Origin: Trinickia acidisoli
GTDB taxonomy: Bacteria > Pseudomonadota > Gammaproteobacteria > Burkholderiales > Burkholderiaceae
Direction: 5' to 3'
DNA length: 64,000 nucleotides
Assembly (NCBI RefSeq): GCF_017315725.1
Contig: NZ_JAFLRG010000001.1
Location: 3,038,001 to 3,102,000, forward strand
Shown here piece by piece: positions 54,784 to 64,000 of this stretch. The notes under the pieces are model-generated. The model did not search any database. It was not told the origin of the DNA and worked only from the letters and a program-made list of their open reading frames with translations. How positions within the stretch are numbered: position 1 is the stretch's first letter; every line of letters starts with the position of its first letter. The translations under genes were made by a program, and so were the position numbers.

Positions 54784-54809
54784 CTGACGTGACGGCGACA
54801 GCTATTCGA

Positions 54810-56231
54810 TCACGCCGCGATATCGGCCAATTTGACGGCCGTGCGCGTCACCGATGCCGCCGTGGTGACACTGCGTAGATCGGCCAGGAAAGCATCGCGC
54901 CACGTCGAGAGATCGCCCGCGCGCAACTGCGTCATCATGTCGGCGTGTCTCGCCTTGCGGTCCTCGAGCGGCATCGACAGCGCCCGCTCGAGCGCATCGG
55001 CCATTTGCGTCAGATCGAAGGGGTTGACGACTAGCGCGCCGGGCAGCTGCTCGGCCGCGCCGGCGAACTGCGACAGCACGAGCACGCCGGGATCTTCGGG
55101 GTCCTGCGAGGCTACGTACTCCTTGGCAACGAGATTCATCCCGTCGCGCAAAGGGGTGACGTAACCTACCTGCGACAGGCGAAACAGCGCCATCAACAGA
55201 TTGCGCTCGTACTTCCGATTCAGGTATTGAATCGGCGTCCAGTCGAGTTGCGCAAAGCGCCCATTGATGCGACCGGCTTCTCCCTCCAGCGTCTGTCGAA
55301 TGCGCTGATACGTCTGCACGTCGGAGCGTGTCGGCGGCGCAATCTGCACGAGTGAGACGCGCCCGTGCCAATGCGGCGCGCCGAGCAACAAACGCTCGAA
55401 TGCCTGGAAGCGTTCGACGAGCCCCTTCGAATAATCGAGCCGGTCGACGCTCATGATGATTTTGCGTCCTCGCATCGCATCGCGCAGCGTCCCCACGGGC
55501 TTGCGATCGGAGAACTGCCGGGCCGCGTTGGCGATCGCGTCGGGATAAATGCCGATCGGATAGGCCCCGACCTTCAGCACCCGTCCAAATGCTTGGATCA
55601 TGCCGTCGTCGCTCGCCGTGCCGAAGCCGCCGCGCTCGATGTAGTCGACGAACGACTGACGATCGGCGCTCGTTTGGAAACCGAGCACGTCGTAGCTGCA
55701 CATCGCCTTGACGAGCTCCTCGTGCGGCGGCACGGTACGCAGCATCTCCGGAACCGGAAACGGAATATGCAAGAAGAAGCCGATCGGATTGGCCACGCCG
55801 ATGTCGCGCAATGCGCGCGCAAACGGCAAAAGGTGATAGTCGTGAACCCAGATGATGTCGTCGGGCTCGAGCATGGCCTTCAACTGCTTGGCCAACGTCG
55901 CATTGACGCGCAGGTAGCCGGCGTACTCTTGCCGGTCGTAGCGGGATAAATCGGTGCGGTAGTGGAACGTCGGCCATAAGGTCGCGTTCGAAAATCCTCT
56001 GTAGTACTGATCATAATCGCGTCGCGTGAGGCCGACGGTCGCATACGTGACCTTGCCCTGCTTCTCGATCGACGGCGCGTGCGACTCGCCGACGATCTCT
56101 CCGCTCCATCCAAACCAGACGCCACCCGTTTCCTTCAGGGCGTCCAGCACGCCAATCGCGAGCCCCCCCGCTGCGGGACGGCCCTCCTGCGTCGGCGCGA
56201 CGCGGTTCGATACCACGATAAGTCTGCTCAT
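54810..56231 (-). CDS. otsA: Trehalose-6-phosphate synthase
   Basis: A 473-residue GT20 glycosyltransferase that joins UDP-glucose and glucose-6-phosphate to make trehalose-6-phosphate, an osmotic and desiccation protectant. Visible motifs are [52 protein letters not shown] and [14 protein letters not shown]. No otsB phosphatase gene is adjacent. The gene faces rpoN and is separated from it by two hairpins. Confidence 0.95.
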   Translation of the reverse strand: MSRLIVVSNRVAPTQEGRPAAGGLAIGVLDALKETGGVWFGWSGEIVGESHAPSIEKQGKVTYATVGLTRRDYDQYYRGFSNATLWPTFHYRTDLSRYDRQEYAGYLRVNATLAKQLKAMLEPDDIIWVHDYHLLPFARALRDIGVANPIGFFLHIPFPVPEMLRTVPPHEELVKAMCSYDVLGFQTSADRQSFVDYIERGGFGTASDDGMIQAFGRVLKVGAYPIGIYPDAIANAARQFSDRKPVGTLRDAMRGRKIIMSVDRLDYSKGLVERFQAFERLLLGAPHWHGRVSLVQIAPPTRSDVQTYQRIRQTLEGEAGRINGRFAQLDWTPIQYLNRKYERNLLMALFRLSQVGYVTPLRDGMNLVAKEYVASQDPEDPGVLVLSQFAGAAEQLPGALVVNPFDLTQMADALERALSMPLEDRKARHADMMTQLRAGDLSTWRDAFLADLRSVTTAASVTRTAVKLADIAA

Positions 56232-56539
56232 TGCGGCTCCACCTCTTCGGTTGGCATTCTCGTGCGACGAACACGCTCGCCGCCGCTAGACGTTCTGCAC
56301 GCAAGGTGCGTGCCGCCTCAAACATCTAACGAATGCGTTCGCCATTCGGTTTGCCATTCGTATCACGGATGGGAAGCGCGCAATCGAGGGTGTAGCGCGT
56401 TGTATCCACGGGCACAGCGCGCGCGAACGCATCGCGCGAACCTATCGCGCGATGCGGGATGCAAGAAACGAATGCGTATGCCCTCGCCGCGCGCGCATGC
56501 GCTCGCGTACTCTGGGCTCACTTCTCACCGAAACCGCGC
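56232..56539. other. Region upstream of otsA
   Basis: About 310 bases with no gene recognised. It should hold the otsA promoter. A TGGCA-TTCTCG-TGC stretch near 56253 recalls a sigma-54 site but is on the wrong strand for otsA and has the spacing one base short. Confidence 0.3.
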
Positions 56540-56758
56540 TTAGGCGTCCTGCTCGGAGCCTAGGTCGCGCTGATAATCCAGCCCTTCTGCGCGAGCGCCG
56601 CCTTGGTTGTGCTCGCCGTCGGGCGGGGTGTTGGGTGCCGCGCGGTTCTGTCCCGACGGATCGTGAGAAGACGGCGATTGAACGGGAAAACCGCCACCGT
56701 TCTTCGCTTCGCGCTTGAGCGAATGGCGCGCAGAGCGCCGCAACGCAGGATGTCTCAT
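56540..56758 (-). CDS. Hypothetical 72-residue polar protein
   Basis: A small, very polar protein with no hydrophobic core: a basic start (HPALRRSARHSLKREAKNGG) and an Asn/Pro/Gly/Gln-rich remainder (PSGQNRAAPNTPPDGEHNQGG) ending in DLGSEQDA. It is likely disordered. GGAG lies eight bases ahead of ATG 56758. No family recognised; a small stress-related protein of this group is a guess only. Confidence 0.45.
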   Translation of the reverse strand: MRHPALRRSARHSLKREAKNGGGFPVQSPSSHDPSGQNRAAPNTPPDGEHNQGGARAEGLDYQRDLGSEQDA

Positions 56759-56892
56759 GGAACGATCTCCAAGAGCAGACGAATGCCCGGACAGGTAAGG
56801 CAATATCGACTTAAGTCTAGGATGCCGATCGAGCGAACGCGCGGTAACAATTGCGTCAGATTTGTAACCGGTACAGTGACGCGGCCGCCTTG

Positions 56893-57087
56893 TCAGCAAT
56901 GCAGCGGCCGGTGCAGCGGCGGCGCCTCCGGCGGCACGACCGGCGGATCGCCGATCGGCGGGTGCTGAGGCTCCGGCGGATCGCGCTCCGGGAGGGGCCC
57001 CGGGATCGGCGGCTCCTTCGGCGGCGGCACGGGCGGATCGGGTTCGGGAGTATGCAGACGAATCGGTGCGCTGCGGGATACGGACAT
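56893..57087 (-). CDS. Proline-rich 64-residue protein
   Basis: About one third of the residues are Pro, in repeats such as EPDPPVPPPKEPPIPGPLPE and GDPPVVPPEAPP, giving an extended polyproline rod. There is no signal peptide. GAGGTAG precedes ATG 57087; an ATG at 57108 would add seven residues. It lies between the small polar gene and the sigma-54 response regulator. Function unknown; protein-protein spacing or envelope roles are typical of such sequences but not shown. Confidence 0.5.
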   Translation of the reverse strand: MSVSRSAPIRLHTPEPDPPVPPPKEPPIPGPLPERDPPEPQHPPIGDPPVVPPEAPPLHRPLHC

Positions 57088-57218
57088 CGAGACTACCTCG
57101 TTGAGCAACCATGAAAGTTAGGTGTACTCACGAGCAAGTCCTCTGCCACGTCGCGGATATTGCGCGGCGACGAAGCCGTCGCCGCGATCGGTCGCGCATG
57201 GCGCGCGGCCCCCTCGCC

Positions 57219-58628
57219 TCAATTGCCGGCGGTCGCTTCGCCCGCTTCGCCGGCCGTATCGCTCTCGCTCGCAGCCGCTTTGCTTGCCTCGTCGCCATAT
57301 TCGACGAGCCGGTTATACAACGTCTTCAGGCTAATGCCGAGAATCTCCGCGGCGCGCGTCTTGACGCCGCCGCACTGCTCCAGTGTCGCGAGAATGAGCT
57401 GACGATCGGCCGACGCGAGCGAGGTGCCGAACGGAATCGTCACAGCCGTGCCCGTCGAGGGCTTGGACAACGAGATCTGCAGCGGCACGGCCGCGGTGGT
57501 GTCGGCATCGGGCGCGGCCATGATGAAGGCGCGCTGCACATAGTTCTTCAATTCGCGCACGTTGCCCGGCCACGGATAGGACAACATCATGTCTTTCACC
57601 GCCGGCGGGAATTGCTTGGGTGAACCGTGACGCTCGTTGAGCTCGTCGAGAAACGCTTGCGCGAGCAGCCATACGTCGTTGCCGCGCTCGCGCAGCGGCG
57701 GCAGGCTGATCGGAAAGACGTTGAGCCGGTGATAGAGATCGAGCCGCAGCTTGCCTTCGAGCACGGCCTCCTCGGGATCGCGGTTCGTGGCCGCGATGAC
57801 GCGCACATCGGTCTCGATTTCCTTGGTCGTGCCCACGCGCATGAACATGCCCGTTTCCAGCACCCGCAGAAACTTGACCTGCAATTCGGCGGGCATCTCG
57901 GTGATTTCATCGAGAAAGATCGTGCCGCCGCTCGCGCGTTCGAAATAGCCCTTGTGTTGACGGTCCGCGCCCGTGAACGACCCGCGCTCATGCCCGAACA
58001 TCTCCGATTCGATCAGGTTCGGCGAAATGGCGCCGCAATTGACGGCCAGGAACGCATGCTTGCGACGCAAGCTCAACTCATGAATGGTTTGCGCCGCTAC
58101 TTCTTTGCCCGTGCCGGACTCGCCGACCAGCAGCACGGATGCCGCGGTCGGCGCCACGCGGCCGATTTGGTCGTAGACCGATTGCATCGCCTGCGAATTG
58201 CCGAGCATCAAACCGAAGCGGCCCATGCGGCGTAGCTCGCCGCGCAGCGTGCCGATCTGCGCCTTCAAATCGCCCGCGCGCGGCAACCGGTCGAGTACCG
58301 CTTTGACGCGCTGCATGTTGATCGGCTTGACGAGGTAGTCGGAGGCACCCATCTTCAGCGCCGTCACGGCCGACTCGACCGTTGCATGGCCGGTGATGAC
58401 GACGATCTCGACGCCCGAGCGCGGGTCGAGATCCTCGAATAGGTCGACGCCGCTGCCGTCCGGCAGTTGCAAATCCGTGAACACGACATCGGGCGTTTGT
58501 CTCACGAGCTGAATGCGGGCCTCGCGCAAATCGCCGGCCGTTGCCGTCGTCAAGCCGTCGGCGGCGATGATCGCTACGAGGGCTTCGCGCGTTTCGGGGT
58601 CGTCGTCGACTATCAGCACATGTGGCAT
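57219..58628 (-). CDS. Sigma-54-dependent response regulator (NtrC family)
   Basis: A 469-residue protein: receiver domain (1-115; VLIVDDDPETREAL, phospho-acceptor Asp in VFTDLQLPDGSG, Lys in YLVKPIN), AAA+ domain (about 140-375; Walker A GESGTGKE, sigma-54 contact loop GSFTGA, Walker B GTIFLDEITEM, ATNRD) and a Fis-type HTH (GGVKTRAAEILGISLKTLYNRL). The contact loop has Ser for the usual Ala. No sensor kinase gene is adjacent. It drives transcription with the nearby sigma-54. Confidence 0.93.
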   Translation of the reverse strand: MPHVLIVDDDPETREALVAIIAADGLTTATAGDLREARIQLVRQTPDVVFTDLQLPDGSGVDLFEDLDPRSGVEIVVITGHATVESAVTALKMGASDYLVKPINMQRVKAVLDRLPRAGDLKAQIGTLRGELRRMGRFGLMLGNSQAMQSVYDQIGRVAPTAASVLLVGESGTGKEVAAQTIHELSLRRKHAFLAVNCGAISPNLIESEMFGHERGSFTGADRQHKGYFERASGGTIFLDEITEMPAELQVKFLRVLETGMFMRVGTTKEIETDVRVIAATNRDPEEAVLEGKLRLDLYHRLNVFPISLPPLRERGNDVWLLAQAFLDELNERHGSPKQFPPAVKDMMLSYPWPGNVRELKNYVQRAFIMAAPDADTTAAVPLQISLSKPSTGTAVTIPFGTSLASADRQLILATLEQCGGVKTRAAEILGISLKTLYNRLVEYGDEASKAAASESDTAGEAGEATAGN

Positions 58629-58847
58629 CTGGGTTCGCTGTTCCGTTGATGAACAAAGGTTGGAAAAGGACGAGATTCGACGTTCGGCACGAACGCCGAC
58701 GGCCCGCGCGGCTCATCGCATCATTGTGCCTAGATGCGGCGACGCAGGCGAGCTATTCGGCACACCGGGTGGAAACCGGCACCGCCGGGCGACGGCACCG
58801 TGGCACCGCAGCGCGCGAGAAGGTACGGAAAAGCGCAAAAAACGACG

Positions 58848-59132
58848 TCAGCTATGCCCGTGGGGGAAAATCCATGCGTCGCGCGTACCGCCGACACGCC
58901 CGAAAGCGCCTTGGCCTGAGCCGTTGGTCGCGACGCCGCGCCCGACGCTGCTGTCCGACATCGACGGCGCCGTGACCGCCGACGTCGTCACGGTGCCGCC
59001 TTCGCCCTCCCACCGGCTCAACTCTCCTGCGAGCCGCGCCTGCGAAGCACGATGCTTTTGCGCCCAGCGCCACGCGATCACGCCGCCGACCGCGACGAGC
59101 GCGCCGAAAACGCCGATTTTGGGACGAGCCAT
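58848..59132 (-). CDS. Small membrane-anchored protein
   Basis: A 94-residue protein with one N-terminal helix (KIGVFGALVAVGGVIAWRWAQ) and a basic region (KHRASQARLAGELSRWEGEGG), then a Ser/Thr/Gly-rich tail. AAGGGGG lies nine bases ahead of ATG 59132. Probably anchored in the inner membrane with a soluble tail. No family recognised. It sits between the two sigma-54 activator genes. Confidence 0.55.
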   Translation of the reverse strand: MARPKIGVFGALVAVGGVIAWRWAQKHRASQARLAGELSRWEGEGGTVTTSAVTAPSMSDSSVGRGVATNGSGQGAFGRVGGTRDAWIFPHGHS

Positions 59133-59436
59133 GTGATCCCCCTTAGCATTTGCTCGGTTCATTGACGAATGCAAGGTAAAGCGGCCCTTTGCGTACTTCA
59201 ACATCCATGCCGCCGGATGTCTTTCCGATCGATCCGAGCGTGCCGAGTTCCGCTTACCGTGGAATTCTGTCAGACGCAGTTTTCGTGCCAGACGGCAAGC
59301 GGCCGCAAGGATGCGTCGCGACCGCTTTGCGTGGTTAAATACTCCTTTGGATTTTGAACTAGCCACGCGCGTTGCCGCCGAAGGAAGGGGCGCACAATCT
59401 TTCTCACGGCGGCCACGCCACCTGGACTGTCATCAC
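59133..59436. other. Gap between the small membrane-protein gene and the second activator
   Basis: About 300 bases without a gene. TTAAATACT near 59335-59344 could be part of a sigma-70 type promoter for the rightward activator gene. Nothing else is evident. Confidence 0.3.
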
Positions 59437-60498
59437 ATGCCCGAGTCTACCGATCTTGAAACGCCGCCTGCGGCGCCGGAGCAAGACGCAGCGACGCGGT
59501 TCGCCAAGAGCCTCGTGCGCGATGCCGCGGGGCTCGAATCGTACGGCGTGCTCTACGGCTCGTCGCCGTCGATGCTCGAACTGTACGAACAAATCGAGCG
59601 TGTCGCGTCCACCGATGCGACCGTGCTGGTCGTCGGCGAATCCGGCACCGGCAAGGAACTCATCGCTCGCACGGTCCACGACCGCAGTTCGCGCAAAAAC
59701 GGCCCGTTCGTAGCCGTCAACTGCGGCGCGATTCCCGACAGCCTCATCGAAGCCGAACTATTCGGCCATGAGCGCGGCAGCTTCACGGGCGCCGTGCAGG
59801 GGCGCGCCGGCTATTTCGAACACGCGAACGGCGGCACGCTGTTCCTCGACGAAGTCACCGAGATGATGCCGGTGCGCCAGGTCAAGCTGCTGCGCGCGCT
59901 CGAAACCGGTACCTTCTATCGCGTCGGCGGCACCGAGCTGCTGCGCAGCGACGTGCGCGTCATTGCCGCGACCAATCGTGACCCGATGTTGGCCGTGAAG
60001 GAAAACGGCCTGCGCGAAGACTTGATGTACCGGCTCGCGGTATTCCCGCTGCGAGCGCCGCCGCTGCGCGAACGCGAAGGCGACCGCGAGCTGCTCGCAC
60101 AGCATTTTCTGACCGGGCTCAATGCGCAAGAAGGCACGAACAAAGTCTTCAGCAAACGCGCCAAGGAAACGCTGCGCACCTACTCGTGGCCCGGCAACGT
60201 CCGCGAACTCAAGAACAGCGTCTATCGGGCATTCATCCTCGCGGAGAAGACGGTCGAGATCGAGCATCCACGTCTTGCCGCGCGTTCGAAGAAGGCGGTG
60301 ACGCAGGGCGATGCGATGAGCATTTGGGTCGGCACACCGCTCGCCGAGGCGCAGCGGCAGATCATCCTCGGCACGCTCAAGCACTGCGGCGGCGACAAGC
60401 GGCGGGCAGCGAAGGCACTGGGCGTGAGCCTGAAGACGCTCTACAACCGCCTCGGCACATACGAAGACGAAGACGACAATCCCGCACCGGACGCGTAA
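59437..60498 (+). CDS. Sigma-54 activator without receiver domain
   Basis: A 353-residue bacterial enhancer-binding protein made only of AAA+ and DNA-binding domains: Walker A GESGTGKELI, contact loop GSFTGA, Walker B GTLFLDEVTEM, ATNRDP and a Fis-type HTH (GGDKRRAAKALGVSLKTLYNRL). A short polar segment (1-40) replaces the usual regulatory domain, so activity must be set by expression level or another protein, as with PspF or HrpS. The C-terminus closely resembles that of the response regulator at 57219, suggesting duplication. ATG 59437 is preferred to 59311. Confidence 0.88.
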   Translation: MPESTDLETPPAAPEQDAATRFAKSLVRDAAGLESYGVLYGSSPSMLELYEQIERVASTDATVLVVGESGTGKELIARTVHDRSSRKNGPFVAVNCGAIPDSLIEAELFGHERGSFTGAVQGRAGYFEHANGGTLFLDEVTEMMPVRQVKLLRALETGTFYRVGGTELLRSDVRVIAATNRDPMLAVKENGLREDLMYRLAVFPLRAPPLREREGDRELLAQHFLTGLNAQEGTNKVFSKRAKETLRTYSWPGNVRELKNSVYRAFILAEKTVEIEHPRLAARSKKAVTQGDAMSIWVGTPLAEAQRQIILGTLKHCGGDKRRAAKALGVSLKTLYNRLGTYEDEDDNPAPDA

Positions 60499-60588
60499 AG
60501 ACGAACGCGCCGCACGCGTGCCCGCGTAGGCGGGCCGAGTGCGGCGCGCGGATGCGCCCGATGCACCAGGGAATCGGCGTCTGCGCGC

Positions 60589-61941
60589 TTAGGACTCCAC
60601 GTCCTCGAGGCTGAAGATTTCCGTCTGGTCGTTGTACGAGAAGATCTCGCCGTAACGACCCCAGTTGATGACGGCGTCGAGCGTCTCTTCGGCCGCACTG
60701 TCCGATAGGAAATCTTCGAGCTCCTGCTCGAAGCGCACGCGCGGCGCGCGATGGCCGGGCCGCTCGTTGAGCACCTTCTTGATCCGCGCCGCCAGCGGCA
60801 CGTGACGCAGCAGGTGCTCGGCAAACATCATCTTGCGCTCTTGCGTACCGAACTCGGCGAACACGCGCGCAGGCGGCGTGAGGAAAATATCGCCTTCGCG
60901 CACGTCGGCAAAGCCGAGGTGCTGCAACACTTCCGCGATCGGGAACAGATCGTCGACCTCGAGGTGCAGCGAACGCGCAATTTCCGGCATGTCGGCGCGG
61001 CCGTGGTAGGGCGGCGCCGCCAGCGTTTCGATGAGACCGGCCATCAGGTTCGTCGACACGCTCGGCAGCCAACTGCCGAGCTCGAGACCCTTCTTCGTCG
61101 CTTCGTCGGTCCGGCGCGCCGTCATCTTCGCGTAGATCTCGTCGACGAGCCTTCGGAAAGCCGGATCGAGCCGGTTGCGCGGATGCGCGAACGGGACCTT
61201 GATCTCGGCAATCACGCGCCCCGGATTGGACGAGAGCACGAGGATGCGATCGCACATGAACACCGCTTCCTCGATGTTGTGCGTGACGATCAGCACCGAT
61301 TTGATCGGCATGCGCCGCTGCGTCCACAGATCGAGCAAGTCGGTTCGCAGCGTCTCGGCGGTCAGCACGTCGAGCGCGGAGAACGGCTCGTCCATGAGCA
61401 GCAGCGTGGGGTCGACCACGAGCGCGCGCGCGAAGCCCACGCGCTGGCGCATGCCGCCCGAGAGCTCGCGCGGATAAGCGTTTTCGAAGCCGTCGAGGCC
61501 GATGAGGTCGATCGCGGCCAGCGCACGCTCGCGGCGCTCGCGCGCGGCCACGCCTAGCGCCTCGAGCCCCGCTTCCACGTTCTGCAGCACGGTCAGCCAA
61601 GGAAACAGTGCAAACGTCTGGAACACCATCGCCACGCCCGCGGCGGGGCCGGACAGCGGCGCGCCGAGATAGGTGACATCGCCCGCGGTCGGCTCGATGA
61701 GGCCCGCGATGATGCGCAGGAGCGTCGACTTGCCCGAGCCCGAACGCCCGAGCAGCCCGACGATCTCGCCTTCGCGCAGCGAGAGGTTGACGTCGTCGAG
61801 CACGAGCAGCTCGCCCTGCGCCTTCGCGAAGCCGCGGCGCACGTCCTTGACGTTGAGAACTTCCTCGCCCAGACGCGGCGCGGCGGCGGCGATCGCGCTG
61901 GTGAACGGCGCGGCGCTTAGGTCAGCTTTGGGATTTTGCAT
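60589..61941 (-). CDS. ABC transporter ATPase, NitT/TauT type with C-terminal extension
   Basis: A 450-residue ATPase subunit. The first 270 residues are a standard ABC domain (GRSGSGKSTLLRIIAGLIEPTAG, Q-loop VFQTFALFPWLTV, signature LSGGMRQRVGFARAL, LLLMDEPFSALD). The last 150 or so form an AAA-associated domain found in some nitrate/sulfonate/taurine-like systems (EIARSLHLEVDDLFPIAEVLQHLGFA and a helical end). It follows the double permease gene by 72 bases. No binding-protein gene is in the window. Confidence 0.88.
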   Translation of the reverse strand: MQNPKADLSAAPFTSAIAAAAPRLGEEVLNVKDVRRGFAKAQGELLVLDDVNLSLREGEIVGLLGRSGSGKSTLLRIIAGLIEPTAGDVTYLGAPLSGPAAGVAMVFQTFALFPWLTVLQNVEAGLEALGVAARERRERALAAIDLIGLDGFENAYPRELSGGMRQRVGFARALVVDPTLLLMDEPFSALDVLTAETLRTDLLDLWTQRRMPIKSVLIVTHNIEEAVFMCDRILVLSSNPGRVIAEIKVPFAHPRNRLDPAFRRLVDEIYAKMTARRTDEATKKGLELGSWLPSVSTNLMAGLIETLAAPPYHGRADMPEIARSLHLEVDDLFPIAEVLQHLGFADVREGDIFLTPPARVFAEFGTQERKMMFAEHLLRHVPLAARIKKVLNERPGHRAPRVRFEQELEDFLSDSAAEETLDAVINWGRYGEIFSYNDQTEIFSLEDVES

Positions 61942-62013
61942 TGCGCTTCACTCTTGGATTGAGCACTCGGTCGGCGCGCCGCGACGGCGCGCCTTGACGG
62001 CCAAACTAAACGA

Positions 62014-63768
62014 TCAGTCGAGCCGCAGCTTCGCTTCCGCATAGGCATACAGCGGACGCCAAAGCAACCGGTTGAACAACGTCACGAACAACGACATCAC
62101 GGCAATGCCGAGAATGATTTTCGGAAAATCGCCCGCGGCCGTGTATTGCGCGATGTACGCGCCGAGCCCGTGCGCGGCCACTTTCGTGTCGCCCCACTGC
62201 ACCAGTTCCGACACGATGCTCGCGTTCCATGCGCCGCCCGAGGCGGTAATCGCGCCCGTCACGTAATACGGGAAAATGCCGGGCAACATCGCCTGACGCC
62301 ACCATTGCCAGCCGCGAATGCGAAAGTTCGCCGCCGCTTCACGATAGTCGTTCGGATAAGCCGTCGTGCCCGCAATGACGTTGAACAGGATATACCACTG
62401 TGTCCCGAGCACGATGAGCGGCGACAGCCAGATATCGGCGTTCAGATGGAACCGCACGATGACGATCACGAACACGGGAAAGAGCAGGTTCGCCGGAAAT
62501 GCCGCGAGGAACTGCGCGATCGGCTGCACTTTTTCGGCGATGGCGGGCTTCAGGCCGATCTTGACGCCGATCGGCACCCAGATCAGCGTGGACAGCGCGA
62601 TGAGCACCACGACCCGCGCGAGCGTGATGAAACCGAGGACGAACACGTGACCGACTTCGGCGCCCGTCACGCCCGTCCGCACGTAGGCAACGACACGCCA
62701 TACGACATAGACGGTGCCCGCCAGCACCAGCAAGCCCCAGGCGATATCGCCGGCCAGCGAGCGCTTTTCGAGCCGCGCCAAGCGCGCGAGCGGCGCGGTA
62801 TCGATACGCGGCAAACGCAGCGGCAAACGGGCGAGCTTCGCAAAGATCCAACCGGCCGGCACGAGCAGCAGATGGATCAGACGTGTGCGGCGCACGAGAT
62901 CGAGCAGCCACGATTCGGGCGCGTCGCCCGAGCTCGTCGTCTCCATGCGGAACTTGTCGGCCCAGGCAACGAGCGGACGGAACATGAGCTGATCGTAGGC
63001 GAGAATGACGACGGTCATCGCGAGGATCACCCAGCCGATTGCGCCGAGGTTCTTGTCGGTGATCGCCTGCGCGAGATAGGCGCCGATTCCGGGCAGCGTG
63101 ATCGTGTTGTTGCCGACGGTGATCGCCTCCGACGCCACGACGAAGAACCAGCCGCCCGACATCGACATCATCATGTTCCAGATGAGGCCCGGCATCGAGA
63201 ACGGCACCTCGAGCTTCCAAAAGCGCTGCCAAGCCGTCAGGTGAAAGCCCCGTGAGACTTCGTCGAGATCGCGCGGCACCGTGCGCAGCGACTGGTAGAA
63301 GCTGAACGTCATGTTCCAGGCTTGGCTCGTGAAGATCGCGAAGATCGCCGCGAGCTCGGCGCCGAGCACGCGTGCCGGGAACAGTGCGAGGAAGAACGTC
63401 ACCGTAAACGAGATGTAGCCGAGCACCGGCACCGACTGCAGGATGTCGAGAATCGGCACGAGCACCATTCCCGCGCGGCGGCTCTTGGCGGCGAGGGTGC
63501 CGTACACGAGCGTGAACACGAGCGACGCGACCATCGCCGCCAGCATGCGCAGCGTCGTGCGCAGTGCGTATTCGGGCAGCATCGCGGGATTGAGCGAGAT
63601 GACCTGCGTCTTGAGCGTCGAAATCGGCGCCATCGTCTGGTGAAAGCCGATCGCGGTCATCGCGATCACGCAGATAATGAGCGGGAATGCGACGAAATCC
63701 CAGCGGTTCGGAGCCAGTCGCCACGCCGATGCGTTCGCGGTGCGGTTCAGATTGAAGCCGAAATCCAT
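62014..63768 (-). CDS. ABC transporter double permease, NitT/TauT type
   Basis: A 584-residue inner-membrane protein with two binding-protein-dependent permease domains fused head to tail. The EAA-type coupling loops are EVSRGFHLTAWQRFWKLEVPFSMPG in the first half and YREAAANFRIRGWQWWRQAMLPGIFP in the second, so one chain supplies both permease halves. A basic linker (about 270-335) joins them. It works with the downstream ATPase to import a small anion, nature unknown. Confidence 0.88.
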   Translation of the reverse strand: MDFGFNLNRTANASAWRLAPNRWDFVAFPLIICVIAMTAIGFHQTMAPISTLKTQVISLNPAMLPEYALRTTLRMLAAMVASLVFTLVYGTLAAKSRRAGMVLVPILDILQSVPVLGYISFTVTFFLALFPARVLGAELAAIFAIFTSQAWNMTFSFYQSLRTVPRDLDEVSRGFHLTAWQRFWKLEVPFSMPGLIWNMMMSMSGGWFFVVASEAITVGNNTITLPGIGAYLAQAITDKNLGAIGWVILAMTVVILAYDQLMFRPLVAWADKFRMETTSSGDAPESWLLDLVRRTRLIHLLLVPAGWIFAKLARLPLRLPRIDTAPLARLARLEKRSLAGDIAWGLLVLAGTVYVVWRVVAYVRTGVTGAEVGHVFVLGFITLARVVVLIALSTLIWVPIGVKIGLKPAIAEKVQPIAQFLAAFPANLLFPVFVIVIVRFHLNADIWLSPLIVLGTQWYILFNVIAGTTAYPNDYREAAANFRIRGWQWWRQAMLPGIFPYYVTGAITASGGAWNASIVSELVQWGDTKVAAHGLGAYIAQYTAAGDFPKIILGIAVMSLFVTLFNRLLWRPLYAYAEAKLRLD

Positions 63769-64000
63769 TACGTCCCCTTCACGCCGCGCGGCGAACGGTG
63801 GGTGGCGCAGGGGGCGCCGACTGCAAGGCCGCGCGCGGCCGGTGAGCTCACGCGAGCATGCGCGCGCGGGGCGACGGAACGATCCGGGACACGGAATACA
63901 AGCATGGCGAGCGTATGGTTGCGGTGATGCGATTTTTGAGCGCGAATCGTTGACTGCTGTCGACCGAGCCTTCCGTCCTGGCTGCCGGCCTATGCCGCCT
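63769..64000. other. Region upstream of the double permease gene
   Basis: No gene is seen in the last 232 bases. A gene for a periplasmic binding protein would be expected beyond the window if the system is complete. Confidence 0.3.

Noticed and set aside
56250..56270. Sigma-54 type promoter upstream of otsA
   Set aside because: The GG and GC elements are one base too close and on the strand opposite to otsA.

Overview
The window is a high-GC chromosomal segment from a Burkholderiaceae bacterium of the Burkholderia/Paraburkholderia/Trinickia group. This is judged from gene content (parE-parC, htpG-ubiC, rpoN with NtrC-like activators, otsA, fused NitT/TauT-type permease) and from close resemblance of the proteins to that group; the species cannot be fixed by eye. 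There are about 60 protein genes, one tRNA gene, one integrated island and two full copies of the same IS5-type element.

Layout. 0.1-4.7 kb: a small acyl-CoA cluster (methylmalonyl-CoA decarboxylase-like protein, class III CoA-transferase, organic-acid MFS carrier) divergent from a LysR regulator. 4.9-9.8 kb: unrelated small genes (GYD, NTF2-like, a leaderless type 1 binding protein, a RIO kinase, a secreted PEBP). 9.9-11.4 kb: an accessory patch with a decayed XRE regulator, an IS3-like scrap and an intact MNT-HEPN toxin-antitoxin pair with its own palindromic operators. 11.5-14.6 kb: htpG-ubiC-DNA glycosylase with overlapping ends. 14.7-20.8 kb: a MocR regulator divergent from a VOC/EamA/aminotransferase/RidA/PhzF group. 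21.2-26.5 kb: a GGDEF-EAL protein, three chromate-transporter-family genes and a CopD-like membrane protein. 26.6-33.5 kb: parC, parE, an ABC-F ATPase and rubredoxin.

33.6-41.7 kb: an integrated island at the 3' end of tRNA-Arg(CCT). It has a P4-type integrase, an AlpA-like regulator, a split primase (CHC2 zinc-finger protein plus TOPRIM/DUF3987 protein), an IS5-type insertion, and a cargo operon of three unrecognised membrane proteins beside the right end. No capsid or tail genes are seen, so it looks like a satellite or integrative mobile element. 41.7-47.2 kb: a second accessory zone with an IS30 scrap, a frameshifted Ymh-like gene in visibly A+T-richer DNA, the second IS copy, a VapBC/FitAB pair and an orphan XRE gene.

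48.0-64.0 kb returns to core-like DNA: a beta-hydroxyacid dehydrogenase, a cytosolic PEBP, a DHA2 MFS pump, a glycine-rich membrane protein, a BON-domain protein, rpoN (sigma-54), otsA (trehalose-6-phosphate synthase), two sigma-54 activators (one with a receiver domain, one without), and an ABC ATPase with a double permease.

The least-explained parts are the membrane-protein cargo of the tRNA island, the MNT-HEPN module with helically phased palindromes touching its start codon, and the broken Ymh gene.
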